A stretch of 64,000 bases of DNA from a virus (IMGVR_UViG_3300020186_000001:44330-108329), one strand, 5' to 3'; counted from the first letter of the stretch, positions 16,444 through 24,245 are shown. Made by a program: numbers and translations. Notes: generated from the letters alone by a model not told the origin.

Positions 16444-17289
16444 TTATATCAACCCTGATACGCTACACGCTTGCTGCATGGTGATATCGTGAAGATCCAA
16501 TATCTTCCTAATGTCTTCTTGATAACCACCTGCCAGTGCAAACGCACAACCCTTTTTATGTTTTTTGCAATACTCAAAAACAATGCGATCTCTTCTGCGA
16601 ATTTGGTCAACCGTGAAAACACCTCCTAATGGATCATTGATAAAACTATCCATACCTGCGTTGTATATGATGAGACTGCAACCCTTAAATTGCCTCTTAA
16701 GGAACTTCGGTAGTGCTTTAAGCCAAGCCTCAGCGTCATCTGAGCGAACATCTGAATAGCCAAGGCTCCAATGAGAGATATTCAAATCAAGTTTTTCTAT
16801 GATGTCTTTTGTCCCATTCCCTGCGTGAGCATCAACATCAAAAATGCCAACCTTGCGAGCTAACCCTTTTTCTAGGACTTCAACTGCTCCAAGGACCAGG
16901 CTTCCGAAAGTGCAAAAGCCTCCGCCATGGCTATATGTGGCGTGATGGCTGCCACTGGTAGGAGACGCACAGATTTCCTTAGTTTCAGCGGCATGAACGG
17001 CTGCTGCCACCATGGAGCCACAAACCCAAGGGAGAGCGTCAGCGACACTCTTGAGCCTATTGTGGAACCCATTATCTTGAGTACAGCTTAAAACGCCTTT
17101 AACGTAGCTGGGATCGTGTATCTTGCTTATCTGCTTGATAGAGGATGGTCTGAATGACCTGACCGCTACGGGCAGTCCTAGTGCCTTCCAGGACGCGACA
17201 ACCTTTGCAGGCTTACCTGCCGATGGGCTAAAGCTATCGTTGTCTAAAACTGTTTGTTTTTCGTTGTAAAACACCATAACCCTACTCAT
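16444..17289 (-). CDS. Histone deacetylase/acetylpolyamine amidohydrolase-fold enzyme, 281 aa
   Basis: All catalytic elements of the zinc-dependent deacetylase superfamily are visible: tandem histidines (H115-H116 in GSHHATYSHGGGFC), zinc ligands D153 and H155 in FDVDAHAGNGT, D214 in NAGMDS with DPLGG following, and catalytic Y256 in LAGGY. The usual second histidine of DVHHG is alanine here. At 281 residues it is shorter than AcuC-type enzymes (about 375). Substrates could be acetyl-lysine on host proteins, acetylated polyamines, or another N-acyl group; the sequence does not decide. It follows promoter copy 3 and precedes a small RHH-like gene. Confidence 0.85.
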   Translation of the reverse strand: MSRVMVFYNEKQTVLDNDSFSPSAGKPAKVVASWKALGLPVAVRSFRPSSIKQISKIHDPSYVKGVLSCTQDNGFHNRLKSVADALPWVCGSMVAAAVHAAETKEICASPTSGSHHATYSHGGGFCTFGSLVLGAVEVLEKGLARKVGIFDVDAHAGNGTKDIIEKLDLNISHWSLGYSDVRSDDAEAWLKALPKFLKRQFKGCSLIIYNAGMDSFINDPLGGVFTVDQIRRRDRIVFEYCKKHKKGCAFALAGGYQEDIRKILDLHDITMQQACSVSGLI

Positions 17290-17314
17290 ACATCGCCTCC
17301 TTGTTGCTTACAAT

Positions 17315-17357
17315 ATCATACATCGTCATTTTCCGTCTTAAACTTGAGTAAAACTCA
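17315..17357 (-). promoter_or_regulatory. Conserved leftward promoter block, copy 3
   Basis: Read leftward it contains CAAGTTTAAGACGGAAAA, TGACGATGTATGAT and a -10-like GATATT, 26 bases before the HDAC-like gene. A perfect TTGAGT-TTT-ACTCAA hairpin lies at its upstream edge. Confidence 0.65.
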
Positions 17358-17379
17358 ATACACTAGTAATATCATCGCT

Positions 17380-18051
17380 TTAGTGAGTCTTCGTTGTTTT
17401 TGATTTAGAAGCTTCGGCTTTTGGGATACTCAAGCCTTCATCACTAATCTGCGAACACTCGTATTTAGTCAAAGAAGACTCAAAGGTTGAAAGGATGACT
17501 GGCTCAGACTTGCGGTCAACAATCTCAACTTCAGCACTGGCAGCAAAGTTGAAGCAGAACCTTTTGACTTCAGAATCTTTAGTCAATTTAATCGAGATAC
17601 GCTTCACGGCTTTCAATCGGTATTGGCCGTCAGAGGTGTCTGAGGGCAGGCGAAAGAAGAAGGTGTCATCTGAGCCTAGATAAGCCCTGCCAGCGGCACC
17701 ATGGCCGTCTGAGGCAGCAAGGAACACCGTCATGCCTTGAGTGAGGTCTTTGAACCCAAGCTTAGCGTCAAACTCTGCGTCATAGCCCTTGTACCCTGCG
17801 TCAGCGATCCTCTTAGCTAGACGGTCAACCTCGGCTGTGTAGTAGGCTTCAATGTCTCTGTAGTGCTCACCGTCAACACTCACATCAAAGGCACCTGAGA
17901 CGGAGCCTGTGACTGATATCAGGCCAAGCTTTTCTTTAGGGCATTCTGCCTTGGATGAGTCTTTGGCACAGTCAATTTGGCTTTTGTCGTTAGTCATCTG
18001 ACCGCAGGCTGTGTTTAAAATCACTGTTAGAATCGCTAGTTGTGTCTTCAT
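17380..18051 (-). CDS. Predicted lipoprotein, 223 aa
   Basis: AAGGAG precedes the ATG. The signal ends in lipobox LNTAC, giving lipidated Cys16. The mature protein starts with a cysteine-containing spacer and then a beta-rich domain (LISVTGSVSGAFDVSV) without recognised family. It is the only gene directly behind promoter copy 4, so it is expressed with the accessory arm, earlier than typical lysis lipoproteins. An envelope role such as superinfection exclusion fits, but is inference. Confidence 0.6.
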   Translation of the reverse strand: MKTQLAILTVILNTACGQMTNDKSQIDCAKDSSKAECPKEKLGLISVTGSVSGAFDVSVDGEHYRDIEAYYTAEVDRLAKRIADAGYKGYDAEFDAKLGFKDLTQGMTVFLAASDGHGAAGRAYLGSDDTFFFRLPSDTSDGQYRLKAVKRISIKLTKDSEVKRFCFNFAASAEVEIVDRKSEPVILSTFESSLTKYECSQISDEGLSIPKAEASKSKTTKTH

Positions 18052-18094
18052 TTGATACTCCTTTTTAAAGTTACATTAGAATCATCACGCTTAT

Positions 18095-18140
18095 ATTATA
18101 ATACATCGTCATACAGCGTAAAAACTTTAATGTTTCTTAG
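18095..18140 (-). promoter_or_regulatory. Conserved leftward promoter block, copy 4
   Basis: Read leftward it gives TTAAAGTTTTTACGCTG, TATGACGATGTAT and a textbook TATAAT. The TATAAT lies 16 bases after TTTACG, so the block reads as a sigma70-type promoter with a conserved ACGATGTAT element in the spacer. Confidence 0.75.
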
Positions 18141-18176
18141 AATATCAATGAAATCATCAACTTGTAATCAGACCTT

Positions 18177-19163
18177 TCATTCATCACCTCTTTTAAAACG
18201 TGAGCTTTTAGTTTTAGCGGCTTTTAAATCCTCTTGAAGTTTGAGCGAGGTACAATCCTTGGCGTTCAAGTCATCACGAAGCCTATGGAATGTCGGGTGT
18301 CTCAGCCTTCCAACAGGATTGTCCTTAGAGCGTTTTGAGGCTTGTATCTCTTGAGTGAAGACATCGACGACCTTGCCCTTATAGGCATCGAAGTTTCGTC
18401 CCATATCAATTCGCAAGGTGTCGTCAAACCCAGATGCAAACCCAATCTCAATCAACTCTCCATTGTGATGCACTGAGAGAGCGAGCGATCCAATGCTATC
18501 TGCGTACTTGCCGTTGCCAGCTTTCCAACCTGAAATAATACAACTCACATCGTAGGACTTTTTCATTTTGCACCAGCCCATCCCGTAGCCTTGACGCAGG
18601 TCTTTCACGATAACGCCCTCGCCACCAGCGTTAACGATGCTTTGAAAATACTTGTGTATGTCGCCTGTGAATTGTTCGATTGGTTTTATATATTTGTTAT
18701 TCATTCTCTCAACAACAGCGACTAGGATTTTTCTACGCTTCTCAAGTGGAAGTCCTCGAAGATCCTTCCCGCGAAAGCGAACGATGTCGAAGACGTGATA
18801 GTTTAAAAATCCAAGCTCCTTTTGCTTTTGAACTGCAAGCATTGGCGAAGAATTCATGATTGAGTTTGTAGCGAGAAAATTCTCAGCCATGATCTCTCCG
18901 TCCAGTACCGTCCCTTGGAGATCTGCATACATCAGAGCGGTGATGTGAGGAACATTCGCAGTCCTATCAACGTGCTTAGTGTCAACAACTGAGACTCTTC
19001 TTGAGAGAAGAGCATTGTTCGCTTGCCTCTCATACGGATCACAGCCGATATAAAGAACGTAGCGAGAACCATCCATCTTAGGCTCTGCAACCAAATGAGG
19101 TTTTTCAAGGTCATTGGGCAAGATGCTAGTGCATCGTGATGGAATGATGAGTTCTACTTTCAT
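18177..19163 (-). CDS. ATP-dependent DNA ligase, 328 aa
   Basis: Motif I EPKMDGSR places the adenylated lysine at residue 29. LDGEIM (motif III), GGEGVIVKD (motif IV) and WCKMKK (motif V) follow in order, and a C-terminal OB-type domain completes a minimal ligase. It seals nicks during replication and repair. The start overlaps the stop of the WGR-domain gene, so the two are translationally coupled. The C-terminal 40 residues are lysine-rich and may bind DNA. Confidence 0.9.
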   Translation of the reverse strand: MKVELIIPSRCTSILPNDLEKPHLVAEPKMDGSRYVLYIGCDPYERQANNALLSRRVSVVDTKHVDRTANVPHITALMYADLQGTVLDGEIMAENFLATNSIMNSSPMLAVQKQKELGFLNYHVFDIVRFRGKDLRGLPLEKRRKILVAVVERMNNKYIKPIEQFTGDIHKYFQSIVNAGGEGVIVKDLRQGYGMGWCKMKKSYDVSCIISGWKAGNGKYADSIGSLALSVHHNGELIEIGFASGFDDTLRIDMGRNFDAYKGKVVDVFTQEIQASKRSKDNPVGRLRHPTFHRLRDDLNAKDCTSLKLQEDLKAAKTKSSRFKRGDE

Positions 19164-19486
19164 ATCTGCCTCAACTGTTGCATGAAGTTTAAAACTGGTT
19201 CGTCCTTCTTAATAGGGTCTTTCATAGGATCTTTCGGCCTCTGATACGGATGCTCTGAAGCAGAGCCTACCTTCACATAGCCTTTTGCAATCTTCTCGCG
19301 AATCTTTTTGTATACTGTGTCAGTACCCAAATACTCGGTCTCCTGCGGAGCAGCACCGATCCTTCCCCAAGAGGCGACATAGAGCGGCTGAGAGTGATCA
19401 ACCGCTCTTATCTCCCAATATTTATTAGAACGCTCATCGGTATATTCATACCTGCCCAGAAAATCTAATATCTCCCACTCATTCAT
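19160..19486 (-). CDS. Stand-alone WGR-domain protein, 108 aa
   Basis: Residues 15-75 carry a WGR domain: SNKYWEI, then VASWGRIG and KKIREKIAKGY. WGR domains in PARPs contact DNA at nicks and ends. Here it is a separate protein with a 30-residue basic, proline-rich tail, coupled to the DNA ligase (4-base overlap) and overlapped by the microprotein upstream. A ligase-recruiting or nick-sensing accessory is the natural inference. AAAGGGG precedes the ATG. Confidence 0.8.
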   Translation of the reverse strand: MNEWEILDFLGRYEYTDERSNKYWEIRAVDHSQPLYVASWGRIGAAPQETEYLGTDTVYKKIREKIAKGYVKVGSASEHPYQRPKDPMKDPIKKDEPVLNFMQQLRQI

Positions 19487-19598
19487 CGCAATCCCCTTTG
19501 TAAAGTGATTGAGTCAAATCTGCATACCAGTGCTCGAAGGTGAGATTGCACTCACCTGAAGCGACAAGATCAATCCACAAATCGTGAATGGTTCCCAT
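19479..19598 (-). CDS. 39-aa microprotein, family member B
   Basis: ATG 19598 directly follows the upstream stop and has GGGGG five bases before it. The sequence LWIDLVASGECNLTFEHWY matches member A (12186-12305) at the W, LV, SG, C, FE and WY positions. It overlaps the WGR start by 8 bases. The link to the WGR-ligase pair hints at a role in DNA metabolism, but member A sits in a different unit. Confidence 0.65.
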   Translation of the reverse strand: MGTIHDLWIDLVASGECNLTFEHWYADLTQSLYKGDCDE

Positions 19599-20216
19599 TT
19601 AGTCCCCCAGGATATCTGCCAGATCGTCATCGGCTGACTTGGACTTAGATTTTGCCTTCTCAACTGCAAGTTTTGCGGCTGCAAGTTTTGACTTAGAATC
19701 AGTCTTCGGTTCGGCTTTTGGTTTAGGAGCAACCTTTGGAGCGGCAGGAGCGGAAGCCTCAGATGGATTGAATTGCTCTTCGACTTTAGTTTTAAATTCA
19801 GAACTTGCTCTCAATGTCAAATACTCAGTTGAAGTCTGGGATGCTAGACCTGAGAACTTTGATTCGCCGATGGCAGTCTTCAGCTTTTCAGCACTGAAGT
19901 TGCAAGCGTTAAGAATTGTTGCAAGAGTGACGTGGCCTGATTCTACTAACTCAAGAATTTTGTCGGTATCAAACTTCCAGTTCGCCCTCGAAGTATAGAT
20001 CACCGATCCTTGATCACACTTGAATCCTTTTCCCATGTCGATCTCAAAGCCATCATCGTTTTTTTCAAGGTAGGCAATGATCTCGCCCTTGTCAGCCTTG
20101 AAGAGGTCTTCATACTTTGAAGACAAGGCTTGATCGGTAAACGCTCGAATTAGAATCTCATCGAGTTTTTGAGGAACACTGTTTGAATCTTTTTTTCCGC
20201 CGCGATTGATAGTCAT
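19599..20216 (-). CDS. Hypothetical protein with Ala/Lys/Pro-rich tail, 205 aa
   Basis: It is the first gene behind promoter copy 5. The N-terminal 130 residues form a mixed alpha/beta domain (IYTSRANWKFDTDKILELV). The remainder is a low-complexity tail rich in AAP/KPK repeats, ending in an acidic DDDLADILGD. An acidic C-terminal tip after a flexible linker resembles the tails of single-strand-binding proteins. It heads the microprotein-WGR-ligase unit. No family recognised. Confidence 0.6.
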   Translation of the reverse strand: MTINRGGKKDSNSVPQKLDEILIRAFTDQALSSKYEDLFKADKGEIIAYLEKNDDGFEIDMGKGFKCDQGSVIYTSRANWKFDTDKILELVESGHVTLATILNACNFSAEKLKTAIGESKFSGLASQTSTEYLTLRASSEFKTKVEEQFNPSEASAPAAPKVAPKPKAEPKTDSKSKLAAAKLAVEKAKSKSKSADDDLADILGD

Positions 20217-20241
20217 GATGATGAATCTCCTTGTTTGTTAT

Positions 20242-20286
20242 TTAATACATCGTACTTTTTCGTATGAAACTTTAATAAATCTTAAT
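20242..20286 (-). promoter_or_regulatory. Conserved leftward promoter block, copy 5
   Basis: Read leftward: GGGTATTAAGATTTATTAAAG, TTTCATACGAAAAA and GTACGATGTATTAAAT, 26 bases before the 20216 gene. It shares a longer upstream arm (TTGGGGTATTAAGATT) with copy 6. Confidence 0.75.
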
Positions 20287-20298
20287 ACCCCAATCAAA

Positions 20299-20556
20299 TC
20301 AGGTCACTTTGTTGTTCTTAATAATTTCAGTGAGGCGGTGTATCTCGATCTTAATAGCCGAGAAATATTCGTTTCTTGCTTCTTTGAGTGATCTGAAGCC
20401 GTAAAAGTCGAAATTGTCCTTGCGAACTCGATACAGGGTTTGACAGTCGCGTTCTAGCTTGGTGAAGGTGTCGCCAGTTTGAACCTTGTATTTTTCGATT
20501 TCACCGTCAGTTAGGCGATTTAGGTTATAACGATAAAGTGTTGTTGGGGATTTCAT
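20299..20556 (-). CDS. Hypothetical small protein, 85 aa
   Basis: AAGGAGG precedes the ATG. A beta-rich N-terminus (KYKVQTGDTFTKLERD) and a helical C-terminus (RNEYFSAIKIEIHRLTEII) are visible, with no recognised family. It forms a two-gene unit with the 59-residue gene upstream under promoter copy 6. Confidence 0.6.
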   Translation of the reverse strand: MKSPTTLYRYNLNRLTDGEIEKYKVQTGDTFTKLERDCQTLYRVRKDNFDFYGFRSLKEARNEYFSAIKIEIHRLTEIIKNNKVT

Positions 20557-20591
20557 GAGAACCTCCTTAGTTGTGTTGATAACCCCTATAT

Positions 20592-20771
20592 TCAGACCTT
20601 TTTAATTTCGGTAAGAAGGTGAAACAGCTTATTTTCTGCCTCCCTTAGCCTTATAGAGAATGTTCTAGCTCCCTTGCCGTTTTTAGCATTCTTGCAAAGG
20701 TCTATAGCACGCAGCAGTGCTTGAATCTGACCTTCAGTTAGGATGCTCGTTTTGACTTTTTCGTAACCCAT
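20592..20771 (-). CDS. Small helical protein, 59 aa
   Basis: ATG 20771 has TGAGGT upstream. The protein (ILTEGQIQALLRAIDLCKNA, later RLREAENKLFHLLTEI) is helical and basic with no recognised domain. It is the first gene behind promoter copy 6. Confidence 0.6.
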   Translation of the reverse strand: MGYEKVKTSILTEGQIQALLRAIDLCKNAKNGKGARTFSIRLREAENKLFHLLTEIKKV

Positions 20772-20805
20772 TGTTTACCTCACTTTGTTGGTTTAACCCC
20801 ACCTT

Positions 20806-20854
20806 ATAATGCATACATCGTACTTTTGTGTATGAAACTTTAGAGAATCTTAAT
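20806..20854 (-). promoter_or_regulatory. Conserved leftward promoter block, copy 6
   Basis: Read leftward: CTAAAGTTTCATACACAAAA, GTACGATGTATGC and ATTATAAGG as -10. It is the divergent partner of the rightward tRNA promoter about 70 bases away. Confidence 0.75.
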
Positions 20855-20877
20855 ACCCCAATAACACCAGGGCTTTA

Positions 20878-20899
20878 AAAGTTTCTACGTAGAAACTTT
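20878..20899. repeat. 22-bp perfect palindrome, copy 1 of 4
   Basis: The core GTTTCTACGTAGAAAC extends to a 22-bp perfect palindrome. Its right end overlaps the -35 region of the tRNA promoter, the position of a repressor operator. The TTTCTACGTAGAAA core recurs at 29821, 49198 and 55039. Confidence 0.8.
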
Positions 20900-20925
20900 G
20901 CCGTAGATGCCGATGCCCTTATAAT
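20898..20925 (+). promoter_or_regulatory. Promoter of the tRNA gene
   Basis: TTGCCG (20898-20903) is separated by 16 bases from TATAAT (20920-20925). The tRNA begins 5 bases later, so transcription would start at or just before its first base. The palindrome overlaps the -35 element. Confidence 0.65.
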
Positions 20926-20930
20926 GGAAA

Positions 20931-21001
20931 GGCAGGGTGGAGAAGTGGTATCTTGCTAGGCTCATAATCTAGAGACGAGGGTTCAATTCCCTCCTCTGCA
21001 A
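20931..21001 (+). tRNA. Initiator-type tRNA-Met (anticodon CAU), CCA not encoded
   Basis: A complete cloverleaf can be folded: a 7-nt acceptor arm, D arm GAGA/UCUU, anticodon arm CUAGG-CUCAUAA-UCUAG with CAU at 20963-20965, a 4-nt variable loop and T arm GAGGG-UUCAAUU-CCCUC. Position 1 (G) cannot pair with A72, and pair 11-24 is A-U; both are hallmarks of bacterial initiator tRNAs. The three anticodon-stem pairs that are normally all GC (29-41, 30-40, 31-39) read A-U, G-C and G-U. The discriminator is A73 and CT follows instead of CCA, so the end must be added by CCA transferase. A tRNA-Ile2 reading is less likely because of the 1-72 mismatch. Confidence 0.85.
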
Positions 21002-21058
21002 CTGATCAGGCACAGACTTTGCAAGCAGACATTTCATAATCTTAAGAGGGAAAATGAA

Positions 21059-21316
21059 ATGCAACTGTCAAACGGCAAAGAAAAACGTGGATACGCCATT
21101 GTGCGGGACTTAGACGAATTAAGGCGTGAGGTAGAAGACGCACGCAGAGCCATCAGAAGCTCTCGCGAATTTGTACTAAAACCGTATCTAAATGACTCCA
21201 CTGGTCAAATAGACTTGACCAGGCGTGTCGCAGCAATCAAAGCAATTAGTCATTATGATAGGTTGATGCGGTCATATGAGTCTGATTGGGATGAAAAGCC
21301 TGCATACCTGGAATAG
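21059..21316 (+). CDS. Hypothetical small protein behind the tRNA, 85 aa
   Basis: AGAGGG precedes the ATG. The protein is helical and arginine/glutamate-rich (LDELRREVEDARRAIRSSRE), with no recognised domain. It is the only rightward gene between two leftward blocks and is probably co-transcribed with the tRNA from the palindrome-controlled promoter. It abuts the primase stop. Confidence 0.6.
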   Translation: MQLSNGKEKRGYAIVRDLDELRREVEDARRAIRSSREFVLKPYLNDSTGQIDLTRRVAAIKAISHYDRLMRSYESDWDEKPAYLE

Positions 21317-22345
21317 CTAGAACACCGGATCTTTGGCTCGTGCAATAATTTCAGACAACTCTTCAGACTTGTAGGCGAAGCTTCCTGGATCTCTTTTTTC
21401 GGGGAGCTTCGCACATCTCACCTTAAAGCCGTAGCCTCTTAAAAGATCAACCGCATTCTGCATAGAGCAAGGTTTGATCAAATGCCCATCTTTGCGTCTC
21501 CTGGAATCAATCCATGCGTCTGAGTCCCAGGCCAAAATGATCTCTTTGATCTTGGCCTCTTTCAGAAATTCGCACTGCTCTGGATGAAGCTTTTTGCCAT
21601 TAGTCGCCATCGCGTGTGGGCCTATTTTAGTGGCATCAATAAAGCCTTCCGCAAGCACCACGGTCTCATAGTTCTTAGCGACATCGTAGTTGTAGAGGAC
21701 GCTTCTAGCTGAGACTCCCTTGGGGTTTAAGACCTTTTTGAAGTCCTTATTACCTGGATCCTCCCACGTAGCACGAGCTTGCCAGAACACAAGTCGGTTG
21801 TTCATGAAGTACGGAATTATGATGCGATCCTTGCAGAACCCAGCATCACAGGTTCCCCAATCACTTCTCGCTGCATACTTCCATGGGATTAGACGCTTCT
21901 CAAGGTAACTGTTCGGACCTTCAATCGGCATGTATCCATATGGTAACTCTACGTCTCTTAACGGATCTTCTTCGGATTCATCTGGCTTATATCTAGGCCA
22001 AGATATCGTGAGACTCATCATATCCATGGGATCGTTTAGCTTTCCCTTGAGAAATCGGATTGCTTGCTCAAGTGTCGTCTTGCAGATAGTTTGAACAAGC
22101 TTAAGAAGACTTCCACTCCACTTGCACCTGTAACAATGAAACGCAGCAGACTCGGCATTGATCCAAAGTTTCTTGTTTGTGTCGAGTGTCGGCTCACCGC
22201 GTTCATGGCACTTCGGACAGTTGATCTGGTATTCCTTGTGATCTCCAGAATCAGAAACACGCCATTCAAGCTCGCGTTCAACCAAAAACTCTTCAAGGTT
22301 GAAGTTGGGATAGAGTGTAAAAAATGAAAGAGACGCTTCCATCAT
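21317..22345 (-). CDS. DnaG-type DNA primase, 342 aa
   Basis: The N-terminal zinc site is C43-x2-C46 with H70/C71-x2-C74 (CPKCHE, then FHCYRCKWSG). The TOPRIM core has VVLAEGFIDA with E234 and a DSD triad near 275-277. At 342 residues it is a compact primase without the C-terminal helicase-binding domain of bacterial DnaG. The start overlaps the stop of the DnaB-like helicase (ATGA), so the two replisome partners are coupled. Confidence 0.9.
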   Translation of the reverse strand: MMEASLSFFTLYPNFNLEEFLVERELEWRVSDSGDHKEYQINCPKCHERGEPTLDTNKKLWINAESAAFHCYRCKWSGSLLKLVQTICKTTLEQAIRFLKGKLNDPMDMMSLTISWPRYKPDESEEDPLRDVELPYGYMPIEGPNSYLEKRLIPWKYAARSDWGTCDAGFCKDRIIIPYFMNNRLVFWQARATWEDPGNKDFKKVLNPKGVSARSVLYNYDVAKNYETVVLAEGFIDATKIGPHAMATNGKKLHPEQCEFLKEAKIKEIILAWDSDAWIDSRRRKDGHLIKPCSMQNAVDLLRGYGFKVRCAKLPEKRDPGSFAYKSEELSEIIARAKDPVF

Positions 22346-23727
22346 GTCATTTTCTTCTTTCCTCTTCGGCCTTCTTTCATCCAGTCAAACTTAGTGTCAA
22401 TCGTTGGATCTGCGTGACCGTAAACCTTGGAGTAAAATATCATCTTTTCAAAGTTGGTTAGCAGATGGATTGTTTTCTCAGTGTCATTGCTTCGGTAAAT
22501 ATCAACATGAAGCCTAAGCACTCCGTCTTTTTTCTCTTCTAGCGTTTGATTCAAAGTCATCACAAGATCTGCGATCCGCACCTTCTCATAACTTTCAGCA
22601 ATATCTTTGGACCTGAGAACTTCGCCCTTCTCCTTGGTGTCCTTTGGCCTAGTAGCCTGAGAGGCGGTCCAAATTGCAAACTTCTGCATAACCGCAAGCC
22701 TTTTAAGGTCTCGGTAAACTTCAGCTTGATCGTGTCGCAGCTCTTTTAACTTTTGACCTGATTTTAAAAGATCTGCATAGTCAATGACAACGAGATCCGG
22801 CTTCCTGCCAGCGTTTATAAGCTCTTTAAGCTTCGCTTCGATATCAAGAACTGTGTAATTCCAATGTTGATTGAACGGAATAAGATCCAGCTTTCTCATG
22901 TATTTCTTTGAAACAGCGTCAAGAAGCTTGCTTTCCTCTAGCGTGATCTCATCTTTCTCAAGCCTGTGATATTCAATTCCAGAGATGCGAGAAAGATAAC
23001 GCAAAATCGCTTGCTCCTTGGTCCCTTCAAGAACAAAGTGAGCGACCCTCCCCATCCTCATCATCACGGCTGTAGCACCCATGTGCGTGAGGCAAATTGA
23101 TTTACCTCGCTTTGGCTCTGCTAAGACAATACCAAGCTCTCCCTTCTCTAGGCCACCGCGTAGGATGTCATCCAGCGGCCCAATGTTGGTCGGCACTCTC
23201 CTAGTGCCTTTCGACATTTCGTTAATCATGAACTGACGTTCTTCTTCAAACTTCTCAATTGGAATAATTGCGTCATCTGTGTAGTTGATCGAATAAAGAT
23301 CGTTAATGCCAAGCATCGTGTAAGTGTAGGCATCGTCATATTGCAAAGAATTCCAAAGAGTCTGAGAAGTCTGAAACACATCAATGAAAGCATTCTTCTT
23401 TGAATACTCGGTCAACTTCTCTTTGATGAACTTCTCGTTATCTGGCTTCGATCCGCAAATACGCCGACAGAAGTGTTTGAGCATCTTTCTTTTGCGAGGC
23501 TCAATGGTCTTCAAGTGATCTTCAATCTCAATATAAGAAGTCAGCTCAGCCTTGGCCTCAAGCTTCTCTTTGATCCGGTTGAAAAGATATTTATGAGGCT
23601 CTGCGTAAAGCCTCTCTTCTGGAATGTATTTACAAACCTTTGCAGCAAACGAAGCGTCTCTCAACATCAAAGAAAGCATTTGACATTGAAACTCTTCACC
23701 AAAATGAAACTCCATCGCAGCTTTCAT
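22342..23727 (-). CDS. DnaB-type replicative helicase, 461 aa
   Basis: An N-terminal helical domain (residues 1-150) precedes a RecA-like SF4 core. Walker A is AEPKRGKS at 203-210, a shortened variant in which KR replaces the usual central glycines. Walker B is VVIDYAD at 313-319, followed by an ASQATRP segment. It unwinds DNA at the fork and works with the coupled primase. The overlap with the 173-residue gene upstream suggests that protein may be a loader. Confidence 0.88.
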   Translation of the reverse strand: MKAAMEFHFGEEFQCQMLSLMLRDASFAAKVCKYIPEERLYAEPHKYLFNRIKEKLEAKAELTSYIEIEDHLKTIEPRKRKMLKHFCRRICGSKPDNEKFIKEKLTEYSKKNAFIDVFQTSQTLWNSLQYDDAYTYTMLGINDLYSINYTDDAIIPIEKFEEERQFMINEMSKGTRRVPTNIGPLDDILRGGLEKGELGIVLAEPKRGKSICLTHMGATAVMMRMGRVAHFVLEGTKEQAILRYLSRISGIEYHRLEKDEITLEESKLLDAVSKKYMRKLDLIPFNQHWNYTVLDIEAKLKELINAGRKPDLVVIDYADLLKSGQKLKELRHDQAEVYRDLKRLAVMQKFAIWTASQATRPKDTKEKGEVLRSKDIAESYEKVRIADLVMTLNQTLEEKKDGVLRLHVDIYRSNDTEKTIHLLTNFEKMIFYSKVYGHADPTIDTKFDWMKEGRRGKKKMT

Positions 23728-24245
23728 AATTCAGCCTGTCTTGCGTGCTCTCTTCTCTCAACATCAGAATGAACCTGAGATATAAACTGATCGTAAAGCT
23801 CTTCACCGTAAAGCGTGATCGTATTAAAGCTAGGTCTAAAGCTTCTTCTTTGAAAACCTTTGTGGATGCAAGCTATCATCATGTGCATATTATATTCGTT
23901 TTCTTCCATGTATTGAATTGCCCCCTCAATGACAGTGAGTTGACCTTTGGTTTTTACTTTGATTGGAGATAGGTCAAAATAGAACTCACGCCATTTATTC
24001 CAGCACTCAAGAAAGCCTCTAACAGAACGAAGCCTCTCATCGTGTTCGATAAGACTTTCGACTTTTGTTTCTACCTTTTTGTTTTTCTTAGCTACCGGCT
24101 TAATTAGTATGTTCTGAACAACAATCTTTTTTGCTAAGCATGAAAATCTGCTAGCCAGTTCTCTTGCAGCTTTTTCTGCGTCAAATGAATTTCCAGGCTC
24201 TCTCCGAGTGATTTCGATTTGCATAAGATGGATTGGTGTAGACAA
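23724..24245 (-). CDS. Hypothetical protein between sigma-like and helicase genes, 173 aa
   Basis: The likely start is TTG 24245, with GAGGG eight bases upstream; ATG 24224 has no ribosome site. The protein is alpha-helical with a conserved-looking GFLECWNKWREF segment and no recognised domain. It overlaps the helicase start by 4 bases and the sigma-like gene by about 110 bases. Its position suggests a helicase loader or replication accessory. Confidence 0.55.
   Translation of the reverse strand: MSTPIHLMQIEITRREPGNSFDAEKAARELASRFSCLAKKIVVQNILIKPVAKKNKKVETKVESLIEHDERLRSVRGFLECWNKWREFYFDLSPIKVKTKGQLTVIEGAIQYMEENEYNMHMMIACIHKGFQRRSFRPSFNTITLYGEELYDQFISQVHSDVERREHARQAEL

Noticed and set aside
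20878-20899. Palindrome read as a rho-independent terminator or telomere-resolution site
   Set aside because: A loop-free perfect palindrome without an independent T-run is poor for termination. No protelomerase is seen, and four dispersed copies at promoters fit an operator better.
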